A stretch of 64,000 nt of DNA, from the NCBI GenBank assembly GCA_964016875.1, contig OZ024735.1, positions 13,679,699 through 13,743,698 of the forward strand, written 5' to 3'. Under the pieces are notes generated by a model. The model made no database searches, had not been told where the DNA came from, and saw nothing but the letters and a program-made list of their open reading frames with translations. The stretch is from Fallopia convolvulus (lineage: Eukaryota > Streptophyta > Magnoliopsida > Caryophyllales > Polygonaceae). A program made the translations under genes and the position numbers. Below are positions 43,449 to 54,083 of the stretch, in pieces (positions within the stretch are counted from its first letter, which is position 1; each line of letters begins with the position of its first letter).

Positions 43449-45683
43449 ATGGCTCCACCAGCCCATTCTTATGCCGAGATGAAGGCATGGATTCAAAACA
43501 ACCCTAAAGCCCTTTTCCTCTCCATGATGGAGGACATCGAGAAGGAGCAAAATGAAGCTCTTCGCGATGTTCTCATCGAAGGACTTTACAATTATGTAAG
43601 TCCCTTTCTTCCTCCTCCGGCAACGCAACTCCCAGCGCCGCCGTCCTCCTCCCTTCCTCCACCGTCTTCTTCCTCCGAGATTGCCATCGTCGACAGTTTT
43701 GGACCCGAACCTCCCTCTAAGCACGAAAAATCAAGATCCAAAAAATCCAAACACTCTCACAAATCCAAACACTCTTCCAAAGATCCTTCAAAACCCAAAC
43801 GCAAACACTCTGAGATCTCTTCCTCCTCTCTTTACTCCGAAAAGAAGAAACCATTCTTCAAATTCGACGAGTATCTCAACTGCTCCAAACCCACCTCCTG
43901 TGTCGAAAAACCCCCAATCATTTTTCCCCTCCCTTCCACCTCTGGGAACTCTCAATCCCAGCATCAACTTCCACCACCTCCAGTTCAAACCACTTCCACA
44001 ACTCCCCCTTCCCTTCTCCTTATTGAGGGAACTTCTAACCTCCCTCTCTCGTCACCAAAGACAAATCCTCCATCCTCCTCCTCCCCCAAAGTTCCCCCAC
44101 CCGCCTCCCGCATTGCCAACTCTCCCACTACTTCACATCCTGCCTCTGGGAACTCTAGTCCCAAGGCTCCCATCTCCACCCCTCCTCCTTCCACTCCCAA
44201 GGTCCCAACTCCACAAAACTCTCCCCTACCCTCCTCTTCTCCCAACACACTAAAACTCCCTTCCCCACCTCCTTCGGCCCAGAAAACAATCGACCTTGAT
44301 TCTGACGAGGATGATCTCCCCATTGGAGTCATCGCTCGCAAAAAGGCCAAGGAACTGCCACCCATCTTCATGGGAACTGCTGCCGAGGAAGCCCAACTCA
44401 AGGCCCTCGAGGAAGAATTCGAAGGCGCACTCAAAGGGCCTTCCGAGAACCAAGGGGACAAGCTCCCCGAAAAAGGGAACCCAGCACCAACGGACGGTGC
44501 TGAGCCAAGCAGTCGTCGTCAAGAAGACGACGAGGAGGAAATAGGGCTGACCTCCTCCGATGATGGAGGGACCTCCAGTGATGACGCTGAAGAGGAAGAA
44601 GAGGCCACCACTGACAAAGAGCCTGCCGGCATCCCTGCTCCTGAACACCAAATGGTGGTGTCGGCACAGGTCCCAGAGGAAAGGACCCGCCCACTAATGA
44701 TCGAAGCGGCTGCTCCCCCTCAGCAAAAAGGAAAGACTTCGGTCTCAAGGGGGAACACCACGAAGAAAGGGAAGGGAACTATGCCCAAGAAAGTCTACAT
44801 CTCTGAGAATCGCAAGCTCCTTCCCCCCCTCATCCTCTCAGAAAAACAGCTCACCGATGAAGGGCTAGGGCAACTATGGGACCTGATCAAGGCCCAAGGA
44901 TGGGAACACATGTGTAGTGAGGCCGTGAGTATCGATCCCTCACAGGTGCGTCGCTTCTACAACAACTTTGTAGTCCAAGACAACGGCACCAAGGGAGCTC
45001 TCTCCCTCGAAGGCGACGACTTCATCTTCACAACCTCCACATTCCGCCTTCATCTACAGGTCCCTGTCCAGGGCCTCCAGGAACTGCCCACCAAGAGCTG
45101 GGGCGACTTCAACAGTGAGGAGATTTACAACACGATCTACGAGGGCCGTGTTCCCACCACTGGCACCTCTACTCATCACTTGTCCCTCATTGCAAAGCTG
45201 GCCTATCAATTCATCATCAACATGGTGATCCCTCGCCAAGAGAAGCGCCTCGTTATCAACATCCCTGATGCCATTATCCTCTACCACTTCCTCCTCAAAA
45301 AGCCCATTAATCTTCCTCGCATAATTCTCGGGCACATGGAGAAGTGTATGGCTTCCAAATCCCACTCCCTCCCTTATGCTGGCCTCATCAAGAAACTCTT
45401 GCTCATAGAGGGCCTCTACGACACATCCAAGGAAGAGGTCACCATAGGAAGGGAACTGGGCATCTCTGTGGTCCACAAAATGCGCCACTCTGAGCCCGTA
45501 GAGGATCAAGAAAGGCTGCCCTCTGGTGAAGGCGCCCAGGATGGGAACACTCAAGTGTTGCAACACATTGCCAACACTTTAGACCAAGTGGCGCGGGGAC
45601 AAGCACAAATTGTTAAAGGCCAGAAAAAGCTTATACAAGTCTTGACTCGGCTTTGCGATGCCCTGTACCCACCACGCCCATGA
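43449..45683 (+). CDS. Sire2 env-like ORF (intact, 745 aa)
   Basis: The start is taken as the ATG at 43449 (MAPPAHSYAEMKAWIQNN) after the CT-rich leader; no earlier ATG is in frame. Residues 1-50 form a compact start. Residues 50-290 are Pro/Ser/Lys-rich. About 290-450 is acidic (E-E-E-E-A-T-T-D-K-E). About 470-700 is a folded domain with L-G-Q-L-W-D-L-I-K-A-Q-G-W-E-H and S-L-I-A-K-L-A-Y-Q-F-I-I-N-M-V, resembling the 'putative plant transposon protein' domain. The C-terminus is helical (T-L-D-Q-V-A-R-G-Q-A-Q-I-V-K-G-Q). The position matches Sirevirus envelope-like ORFs, but I see no signal peptide or clear transmembrane helix. A nuclear or capsid-associated role is equally possible. It is the only long unbroken ORF in the window. 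Confidence 0.8.
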   Translation: MAPPAHSYAEMKAWIQNNPKALFLSMMEDIEKEQNEALRDVLIEGLYNYVSPFLPPPATQLPAPPSSSLPPPSSSSEIAIVDSFGPEPPSKHEKSRSKKSKHSHKSKHSSKDPSKPKRKHSEISSSSLYSEKKKPFFKFDEYLNCSKPTSCVEKPPIIFPLPSTSGNSQSQHQLPPPPVQTTSTTPPSLLLIEGTSNLPLSSPKTNPPSSSSPKVPPPASRIANSPTTSHPASGNSSPKAPISTPPPSTPKVPTPQNSPLPSSSPNTLKLPSPPPSAQKTIDLDSDEDDLPIGVIARKKAKELPPIFMGTAAEEAQLKALEEEFEGALKGPSENQGDKLPEKGNPAPTDGAEPSSRRQEDDEEEIGLTSSDDGGTSSDDAEEEEEATTDKEPAGIPAPEHQMVVSAQVPEERTRPLMIEAAAPPQQKGKTSVSRGNTTKKGKGTMPKKVYISENRKLLPPLILSEKQLTDEGLGQLWDLIKAQGWEHMCSEAVSIDPSQVRRFYNNFVVQDNGTKGALSLEGDDFIFTTSTFRLHLQVPVQGLQELPTKSWGDFNSEEIYNTIYEGRVPTTGTSTHHLSLIAKLAYQFIINMVIPRQEKRLVINIPDAIILYHFLLKKPINLPRIILGHMEKCMASKSHSLPYAGLIKKLLLIEGLYDTSKEEVTIGRELGISVVHKMRHSEPVEDQERLPSGEGAQDGNTQVLQHIANTLDQVARGQAQIVKGQKKLIQVLTRLCDALYPPRP

Positions 45684-45824
45684 TCTTTTCCTTCTTTTTT
45701 TCCTAGCCTCAATGTTCCCACAAAAATTGTCTCTTGTGTTCCTATGTACATCTTTTTGCTTAAGTAATGAATGGTTTTTAGTATGATTGCGTGTTCCTTT
45801 CCTTCCTTATCTATGTGTTTACTT

Positions 45825-46060
45825 GTTTTTGATGATGTCAAAAGGGGGAAAGACAAAAAATGCGAGATGAGTTAAGTTGAAAAGATATCACAGAATACAC
45901 TATAGCTAAGGGGGAACAATTGCATAAAAAGCTAAGTACGAACTCAGTGATTCACAAGAAGTGGCTCCCTAGGAATACGCGTAGGAACTCATTTGCATAT
46001 CATGCTTTAAAATACTTGCTTATTTTTGTGATAGGTTTGTCATCATCAAAAAGGGGGAAA
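45825..46060 (+). other. Sire2 polypurine tracts
   Basis: GATGATGTCAAAAGGGGGAA at about 45830 and CATCATCAAAAAGGGGGAAA ending at 46060 are the repeated Sirevirus purine tracts; the second abuts the 3' LTR. A third GGGGGAAC lies at about 45910. Confidence 0.85.
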
Positions 46061-46061
46061 T

Positions 46062-47119
46062 TTTTGGAACGATGTTGGGACCTCTGGTTCTAAACATCGG
46101 AACAACGATACAGTTCTCCGAGTTTTGATAATGATAAACACCATAAGGGAACTAATGTGCTTCGATCAAGTATTTCCAAGGAATACAGGTTGAGCAAGGA
46201 ACCTCCATGAATGACTAAAGATCACAGGAGCACAGAATGAAGAGTTCCCATCAAAGGAACTCTGAAGATGAAAGTTCCCAAGAAGATAGGAACTCCCAGG
46301 AATGACCAGAGATCACAAGTTTGCACGATGAAGAGTTTCTCTCAAAGGAACTCTGAAGAGGACAGTTCCCACGACATGGGAACTCACATGTGAAGACAAG
46401 GACCGATCAACGCATATCACGGGATCCTGTCTTGGACAAGATGAAGGCACAGTTTGAGAAGCAGACTATCACGATTGATCCAACGGTCTGATCATTTCAA
46501 GAAGTTGACCTAGTTCAAATTGAAGTCACATGTGAAGAAAGTACAACTTGGGCATCAAGCAAAGGGCATTTCGGACACAAATGAAAGATGCGATTGAAGC
46601 CCAAGTTCACTCGAGTATAAAGCCAAATGAATAGTGCTCGGATTATGCACTTCTCCCAGAACTCACAAATACCCACAACAGAGAAAGAGAAAGAAGAAGA
46701 GAAGTCCCTGGCGGCGAGTGTCTGATCTCGACGACGGTGAAGCCAAGTTCCCAGGAGCAAGGGAACTGCGATTCGGTGTAAGGTTTGAGTTACTTATTTA
46801 GTGATTGTTGTTCGCTTAGGAACTCAGTTGAGAAGATTCATTAGTGTTGCTAGAGTTAGGTAGAACTCGTAGGAACAGAGAAGTTTGAATCTGAATGTTT
46901 GTAACTAAGGAACAAATCAATAATATAAGTAAGTCATTCAAAATCCTCCAAGCGGAGGTAGAGGTTTACCCATACAACTAGTTGGTTGTAGTGGGGTTCC
47001 TCTATAAGGGAACTGTGTTCATTCCGTCTTTTTAACACTTGCGATAGTTTCTTCCGCTGCCTTGGGAACAGCTTAATAGTCAGTTCCCAAGCTTTAAGCT
47101 AACCGGTCCCGATCCAACA
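46062..47119 (+). repeat. Sire2 3' LTR
   Basis: It starts TTTTGGAACG (terminal TG changed to TT) and ends GATCCAACA. It is otherwise nearly identical to the 5' LTR, base for base in length. Confidence 0.95.
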
Positions 47120-47124
47120 ATCAC

Positions 47125-48770
47125 CATTACAAGCTTGCACACACACACCACTATTCATGGTTAACTTTCCTTCTCCGCATTTCATTATTTCAAGTTTATA
47201 ACCATTGATGCAATATGATGGCCAGGACAACACCTTTCGGGATGGCCCCCAAGCTAAACTATTTATCAAATCATGATCCTCAAGTGGGGGTGTAGGGCAT
47301 TTGCAACTAAAACCTACAAAACATAGACACATATATTGACCATATACACGCGTGATATTAGAATTTTGTATTGTTGACACAATATGAACTAGTACTTACA
47401 GTTTCATGAAACCATGTACAAAAATAGTTGGCAAGTCTGTGAAGATCTCCTTGGCCTACAGTGTGTTGAAATTCCCTGCATATGGAAAGAACAACATAAG
47501 ACTAGTACTTCAAAGTTTCCCTAAAATAACATATATATTTAAGTTTAATTGACTTACTCGACATAGGAGTCGACCTCTCTACAATTAAGTAGGATGTAAG
47601 TATGTGCTGCATGAAAGTTTGTCTCATCGGACAACCAAATAGCATTGAACTTTCCACTTGCACGACCCGGATGGTTGAAAATTGAAATTTGACGATGCAC
47701 ACTCACCTCATTCGTGGTGGTTTTCTTTCTCTTATAGGAGTCTTGATGATGAGGATAATGTTGAGCGAAACTTGTTATCTCCTCAAACAAATATGATTCC
47801 ACTATGGTCGCCTCCACCTTTTGCGGGTTCATCATGTTCCCTTTCAACGGGAATAATAATCTTTCAACTGGATACATCCATCTGTTCTATATAGGACCCC
47901 TTAACCTTGCCTCGTATGGTAAATGAACAATGAGATGCTCCATGCAATCAAAGAACGATGGTGGAAATATCCTTTCCAATTGGCATAATAAAAGAGGTGC
48001 GGTCCGTTCTAGATCCTCAATCATTTGTTTGTCAAGTGTAGATGAACATAATGATTGGAAAAACAAGCTTAGCTGGTAGAAGTCGTTGCATGAACAGATG
48101 GCAATCATGACTCTTCATTCCTTGTAGTCTACCCTCTTCCAATTGCACACATCGACCAATAATAGAGGCATAACCATCCGGAAATCTCAAGATCTGTAAC
48201 CAAGTAAGCAACGTTGTCTTTTTGGGCCTATTTAATGCATAAACTGCTTTTGGTTTTGGGCCATTGTGATCATCCTCCACTTGAAGCTCTAGGCCATGAC
48301 AATATAAGTGTAGGTCCTTCCTTGAGCTCAGGTTGTCCTTTGTCTTACCCTTAACATCCAATACAGTGTTAATCACATTCTCAAACACACTTTTCTCAAT
48401 ATGCATGACATCAAGGTTGTGACGGAGCAAATTATGCTTCCAATAAGGAAGCAACCAAAATATACTTTTCTTCGTGAACTTATGAGTTTCACCATAACCA
48501 TCAGGATATTGAAGTAGACTCTCCATGGTGGTCGGCAAACCGTGAACACGTTCCCACACCTCTTCACTAGACAAATACGGAATAGGAGGCTCGTCCTCCT
48601 TTCGCCCTTTGTAGAAGTTTCTCCTGTTGGTCCGGAATAGGTGATCTAGTTCCAATCTGCACCTATGACAATCAAACCATAAAGCCTTTCGTCCATGGTG
48701 TAATTGAAAGGCTTTTGTGTTCTCCATGCAATGAGGACAAGAATAAATACCAGCAATACTCCACCCAGAT
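47125..48770 (-). pseudogene. CACTA TNP2 transposase, central part and DUF4218 region
   Basis: It continues the frame after LTR-D1 with GWSIAGIYSCPHCME, then an L-D-V-M-H-I-E-K-S-V-F-E-N block and the G-M-K-S-H-D-C-H signature near 48100. A frameshift there leads into the DUF4218 region (L-E-R-I-F-P-P-S-F-F-D-x-M-E-H-L-x-V-H-L-P-Y-E-A, and Y-P-V-E-R at 47877). The distal piece, NSGVCVQACNGD at about 47140, is cut at 47124 by Sire2. I see the conserved histidine and acidic positions but did not identify the full catalytic set. Confidence 0.87.
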
Positions 48771-49467
48771 TGTAATATTCGGGAATATTTCAATATTTTT
48801 ATCCTATTTTTATGCTCCTTGAATTTCGTGTTGGGATTACTTAGCTTATAATTAATCTCGGCTAATTAATAATATTTAATATTTTATTTTGAATTTTAGA
48901 AAATTATATTTTAAAAAGTTTTTAACTTAAAAGTAATTAATAATAATTTCATGGTAAAGTTTGTAGTAAAAGAGATTTGAGAGTGGAAAGCGTAAATTTC
49001 ACAAATATAAACCGACTTTCGTTGAAATATATATCAACTCCAGCTCCCTTTGTAAGTTGTATATATGCCTTTGAGAAATATAACGTACAGAGGGGGGAGA
49101 AACGAAGAGAGAGAGAGGGAGAGGGGGGCTTAGTCACGGTGCAGGGTTCTTCTATCGGGTCAGATTTTGGAGTTCAGACGTTGTTTGGTAAGTTTTAATT
49201 CATTAGTGGTTTACTTGATTCGAAATAATTTTTCCAGATCTGGCTTTACAGTTGATTTTAATTTGAAAATCAGTCGATTTATAATTCTCAGAGGGTGTTT
49301 TTGATATTGGATTTATATTTCGTAAAAGGTTTCAGAGTAATTTTAGGGTATTGCTTTGTAATGATATTATGAGGACTTTTGATTCAGTTTTTCACAAAGG
49401 TTTGAACTAGAAAAATGTTCTTTAATATATCTAGTATATTCTTGTCAAGTTTTAAAGGAATTGTGAT

Positions 49468-49785
49468 GTGATTCCATCTACCGAGTCATGTCCCCATGAG
49501 TTGAGTGAAGATTCCATCCCTAAAGACAAGCCCAATGTGCACGATAAAGGGGAGTCAATACTTGAACAAGCAACCAAAGACGTTGTTCGCGGCGCTAAGA
49601 AGCCGAGTCAAGGAGCCATGCCCTATCTTGGGCGCATCACACGAGCCCTAGCTAAGTCTATACTAGACAAAATCAAGGAGGAGCTCATGGCTCATAAGTT
49701 TCGATGGCTAATGACGGTGAAGGTTGGAGTTTTATTGTGCTTCACGGTTCTAAGTGACATTTCTACGAGAAAGGACAATTATTAA
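49468..49785 (+). pseudogene. gag-pol tail-like ORF inside LTR-D1
   Basis: This is a 105-codon ORF. Its centre, G-R-I-T-R-A-L-A-K-S-I-L-D-K-I-K-E-E-L, resembles the R-x-T-R-x-x-A-K tail motif that closes many plant gypsy polyproteins. The remainder is acidic or unrecognised. Coding sequence is not expected in a plain LTR. It may be a captured fragment, or the element may not be a simple solo LTR. Confidence 0.35.
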
Positions 49786-50451
49786 GTTTTCGGGTTAATT
49801 TTTGTAATTTCCTTAAGTGAAGGGGCTAACTTTGTGAGGTTGCTTTCTAGGTTATATGGTCGGCCCCCTCATCCTTTGTGGAGAGATTGGACGAAAAACC
49901 TTGTTGCTTACTTTCCTTGCATCTTTCAATTCAAGTACTTGTTCTTGTTTTCGTTCGTTCAATTCTCGTTGTTCAAGTTGTTGGTGAGTAATATCCGATA
50001 ATTTGGGCATCTTAGTTTGTTTGAGAGCTTGGTGAGTCATATCCAAGTTGTCAAGCATCCATATCCCCTTGTTCTCCCTATTTCGATCCATCATTCATCT
50101 CGGTGGTTTCTGCACCCCCTTAGTAAAATCGACATATCTTTCAATACACTCATCATCTAGGTCTGATATTTTGAGGGATTAAACTAGACTCAGAGATATA
50201 ACTTCTCGAATTGGAATCACTCAATTCCGAGTTCGGACGAGGAAGATACATCCAGTTGAAGACGGGTCAGTTGCGTGGTGTTTGTTGTCGGAATTCCTTG
50301 GATTCTCGTGGCGATCTCTTTGCACCATCATCCCCTCCATCGATCCTCTCATCAAATTGGATTTATAAAAAAGAAGTTATAAAACATCCTGGCTTTTCGT
50401 GGTTTTTGGGATCAGAGTTTGTAAGAGTTAAAATGCTATTATTATTCATTG

Positions 50452-50454
<3 letters not shown>

Positions 50455-50489
<35 letters not shown>
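50455..50489. repeat. TA microsatellite
   Basis: About 17 uninterrupted TA units lie within LTR-D1. A looser AT-rich tract lies at about 20250-20300 near LTR-D2, but not at the equivalent position. Confidence 0.95.
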
Positions 50490-50490
<1 letters not shown>

Positions 50491-51681
50491 AGCGTGAGTC
50501 TAAGGTCGTGACCAGAGATCAAGGGAAGAGACAGACTATATGTCTCAAGACAGGGTTCTACTTTGCGTGTTAGTTAGTGTTTGTTAGCCTCAAGAATTCG
50601 TATTCAAGGTAAGTCGTTTTTGACTTGCTCAGTTTCCATTCAATACTTGTTAGACTTCATGTGGTGCTTGTAGGATTGGTTTTGGGGAACTAGTCCCTAG
50701 ATGATTATTTTATGAAAAAGGTTTACTTGTGTATGATATGTGTGAAAAGGATTTCATTGGGCTTTCATTGAATGTGAAGTTTTCGAATATTTTCTCTATA
50801 TTAGTACCGTTCTCGGCATGGCCATGTGCGTAGTCCTCTGGGTTGAAGTGACGGCTACGGATGGTTATGTGACAGAGAATCGTGCCCCTTCAAAAGAAAA
50901 GTTATCTGTGTTTTGGGCAAGTGCTCCAGAGGAGGCTTGACCCGGGGTTAGGAGGATGGAATTGTGCAGGGTGGGAGGTCGCGCCTCGGCACTTGGGGTG
51001 TAGGGTTGATAAGCGCCATGGAATGGAACGGTGAGAGAATGGTTGTATTGTTCTGCTTGGACTTGTATGTATGAATGTGTATGGAAGTTTGATATGTGGT
51101 TTGTGTTTATGATCTATGTTTATGATGTATGGGAAGTGAAGTATGAATTTAGAACTGATATGCGTTGTAATCATGCGAACCTTACTTGTGTATATGTTAG
51201 ACACTTGATTGGTTTTTAAACGTCTTACTAGTACCGTATGTATTCTAGCTTGTATTAGAAAGGTAGCTGACCCTTCGGGGATTTGTTTTTTTTTTAGTTT
51301 CAGGTAAAGACAAGGGACCCATGATGGAACCGCAGCTGAATGATGGAACAGGTCGTTGAAGGTTGTGTCATTAGGTTGGGTTCGTTGGGAGAAATGTTGG
51401 TATAATTTTTGGTATCTTTTGAATAATGTGTTGTTTTGATAAAGAAAGGGTAGTGGTATGTTAATGAAATATTTCTAGGAGGTGTTGTAAGTTATGTTGT
51501 TCTGGGTTTCATGCATGTTTTCTGTACTTGGATTTTATAAATATCGGTTGAATGTTTTATTCATGTTTTCTCGTCGTGCCCGAGTTGCAAGATCCAAGTG
51601 AACTCGTTGTCAAACTAGCCTAGGTAGTACCTAGTGAGGTCTACTACCGAGTAGAGCCCGGTGTAATGACGGGGTGTTACA

Positions 51682-53120
51682 CAGATAACATCCCATATGT
51701 TGGGAAGTCATTCACTGTCCATATAAGTGCAGCACGCATCCTAAAGTGCTTCCCGGTAGAGACATCAAATGTTGGCACACCCGTTTTTCACAATAATAAC
51801 AACTCATCAATCAACGGTTGCATACAAATATCTATTAACTTCTTTGGATTTTTTGGACCTAGAACAATAGTGCTTAAGAACAAATAAGGAGCCTTCATGC
51901 ACATATCTGGGGGGTAGGTTGTAAGGGGTGACAATCACCGGCCATGCCGAGTATGTCTTGTCAAACTTACCAAAGGGGGAGAATCCATCTAAACACAAGC
52001 ATAATCTCACATTACGAATCTCCTTGGCAAAATTAGGATAGGTTCGATCAAAATGCTTCCAAGCCTCGACATCAGACGGGTGACTCATATATCCTTCATC
52101 TGCTTGGTGCTCAGCATGCCAACGCATATTTGAAGTCGTTTCCTCCATAGCATACAATCGCTGCAACCTGGGGATCAATGGCAAATATCGTAACACTTTA
52201 TTGGGTATTGGCTTTCCTTTTTGGTACAAACAAGATTGATACCTTGGACTGTGGCAAAATTTGCACTCAAATGCATCGACATCATCCTTCCAAAACAACA
52301 TACAACCTTGGGGGCATAGGTGTATCTTTTGCTGGGGCAATCCTAACTTTCTAGTCATCTTCTTCTGCTCATAGAAACTTTTTGGGAAGTTGTTGTCCCT
52401 TGGCAAAACCTCATTGACTTTTTGAAGTAGTGCACCATATCCAACTTGTGACATGTTGTATTTAATTTTCAACTCCATAAAAGATCCGACAACAGCTAAC
52501 TGTGACATGTGAGAACCATCATATAATGACCGATCTGCTGCTCTCAATACATCAGCAAAGCACTCAGATAATAAGGACATTTCCTCGTTGCCAAGACCAA
52601 ACACCGTTGCCGATTGTTCTAAGTAACTTCCTTCTTCAAGGTCAAGGTTTTCACCCACCTCTAAAGGACTACTACTTGGCTCATTATAAGAACTGCCTGT
52701 GTCAAATCACAGGGGTGGAACAAAACTTGGACCAACTGCATCAAACACCATTCTTTGGGTGGGATTCAAATGATCAAACAAATGCATCCCAATCCCAAAG
52801 AGATTCATATCACTAGGATTTGAGGTGGAAGACAACTCCTCCAAAGGGGGTGTATTGGCAAATGGTGACTCTCCATGTGCAGTCCACCAATAATAACTGT
52901 CAACAAAGCCTTTTCTAAACAGATGAACGCGGACATTATCTACATCTTGACATCACCCATTCTTACATTTTAAACAAGGAAATTTTATCTTATCCCCATC
53001 CATGAAATGCTTTTGAGATTTTGCAAATTCAAGAAATCTCTGAACACCATCAACAAATTCGCTATTGTAACCACCACCACCAGGAAGCCATCTATCATAC
53101 ATCCAATCACGATTCTCCAT
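51682..53120 (-). pseudogene. CACTA TNP2 transposase, N-terminal part
   Basis: The likely start is the Met at 53120 (MENRDWMYDRW). The transposase-associated domain follows, with its C-L-K-C knuckle at about 52960, then the TNP2 start with YNMSQVGYGALLQKVNEVLP and C-P-x-G-C-M-L-F-W. Two TGA codons interrupt at about 52950 and 52690, both explained by CGA to TGA. An extra base in a C run near 51915 shifts the frame before L-F-L-S-T-I-V-L-G-P-K-N-P-K. The gene is cut at 51682 by LTR-D1 and resumes at 48770. TNP2 cuts and joins CACTA ends; this copy cannot. Confidence 0.88.
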
Positions 53121-53540
53121 CGATAATTCTGTAAATTTTTCCAAACAAACTTAAGTTAACATTAACAAAAAAGCAAAACCCATAAATATATACTAAATAC
53201 CCTAAATCTAAAGCTTGTAACACTAAAACCTCTTTGCAACTAACTTACCTGATCCAAAACAAATGTGCACCTCTTAATCTTATCTTCAAAATGTGTAGAG
53301 TATTATCTTCAAGATTTGAGTTTTTTTTTTTTTTGTGAGAGAATATTGTTGAGAGGGAGAATTTTGAGAGAGAATGAGAAACAAGTGGTGAGAAGGAGGT
53401 TTTTGACGAATCATAGGCAATGGTAGTTGAGAATTGAATGAGGTTGGTACGAGGAGCATTTAATGAAACTGCAAGTTCAAATTAGCCAGGAAAATGGCCA
53501 CAAAAATGGCCACGAATACATTTTGGCCTCACTAAAAAGG

Positions 53541-54083
53541 CCAGATCCAATTCGACCCATATGCTTGGATTATATGTTAGGGGTTTCCCGGCCCAACCTT
53601 AACGAGCCACTCGAGCGGCCTTCATCTCCCTCACTCTCCCAAATTTTAGGGTTTCATCTCCTCATTGCCGTTCTCCATCTCCCTCTCCCTCATGAGCCGC
53701 CCTCCATGAGCGCCATCTCCCTCGCTCTCCATCTCTCTCGAGCGACAACTCCTTCGAACTACCAAGATCGAACGCCATCTCCCTCTCCTTCTCCCTCTCC
53801 TTCTCCCTCTCCCTCTCTCTCGAGCGCCATCTCCCTCTCCCTCTCTCGAGCCACTTCTTCTCGCCTCTCTCTCGCTCTCGATCAATCGCCATTGGTTTTG
53901 CCTCTCTCCATCAGCTACACCGTCGGCCAGATCGGTGCGCAACACCGTCCACCACACCAGCAACGCCTTCGACCGAATCACCTCTCTCACTCTCCTTTTT
54001 CTCCACTTTATTCTTACTAGTATGGAACTTTAATTGAAAATGAAATTTGATAGTATTTTGTTACTTGGTTGAGCATTAAGAAT
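53541..54083. other. CT-rich low-complexity region between CACTA and Ath3
   Basis: CTCCCTCTC-type repeats (53620-53880) follow an AATTTTAGGGTTTCATCTCC segment, which resembles plant gene leaders. The frame open on the plus strand through here is low-complexity Ser/Pro and does not look like a real protein. It could be a truncated host gene leader or the unrecognised CACTA end. Confidence 0.4.

Larger units (their letters stand above)
36266..47119 (+). mobile_element. Sire2: young Sirevirus-type Ty1/copia retrotransposon with env-like ORF, TSD ATCAC
   Basis: The LTRs, 36266-37323 and 46062-47119, are exactly equal in length (1058 bp) and differ at few bases. ATCAC flanks both sides (36261-36265, 47120-47124). 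Gag, protease, integrase, RT, RNase H and a 745-codon downstream ORF follow in plus orientation. TGGTATCAGAGC beside the 5' LTR is an initiator-Met primer site. The few stops are scattered single-base changes. It lies in the CACTA TNP2 gene, in the opposite orientation. Confidence 0.96.
48771..51681 (+). mobile_element. LTR-D1: probable solo LTR (2.9 kb), TSD CAGAT
   Basis: It starts TGTAATATTCGGG, ends GGGTGTTACA, and is flanked by CAGAT at 48766-48770 and 51682-51686. The start sequence does not recur, so there is a single LTR-like unit. Its last ~430 bp match LTR-D2. The interior holds an unexpected coding-like piece and a TA microsatellite. It splits the CACTA transposase gene cleanly. 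Confidence 0.8.
30263..53540 (-). mobile_element. Degenerate CACTA (En/Spm) DNA transposon, split by Sire2 and LTR-D1
   Basis: Two genes in the same minus orientation, a TNP2-type transposase (53120-35700) and a Transposase_24-like gene (34125-31186), are the standard CACTA content. Subterminal copies of GTGGCC/GGCCAC-type motifs occur at 30290-30780 and again near 53490-53515. A CACTG at 30403 could be the left terminus, but the motifs start further left and no matching inverted end is visible on the right. The boundaries are therefore approximate. Without the two insertions the element would be about 9.5 kb. Confidence 0.8.

Noticed and set aside
44250..45566. Long minus-strand ORFs opposite the Sire2 env-like gene
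   Set aside because: Shadow frames of a codon-biased, GC-richer coding region; composition follows the sense gene.
43449..45683. Calling this ORF a true envelope gene
   Set aside because: No signal peptide or membrane helix is evident; the name env-like reflects position only.
53463..54020. Plus-strand Ser/Pro-rich ORF
   Set aside because: It is produced by CT-rich low-complexity DNA; no conserved domain and no neighbouring exon.
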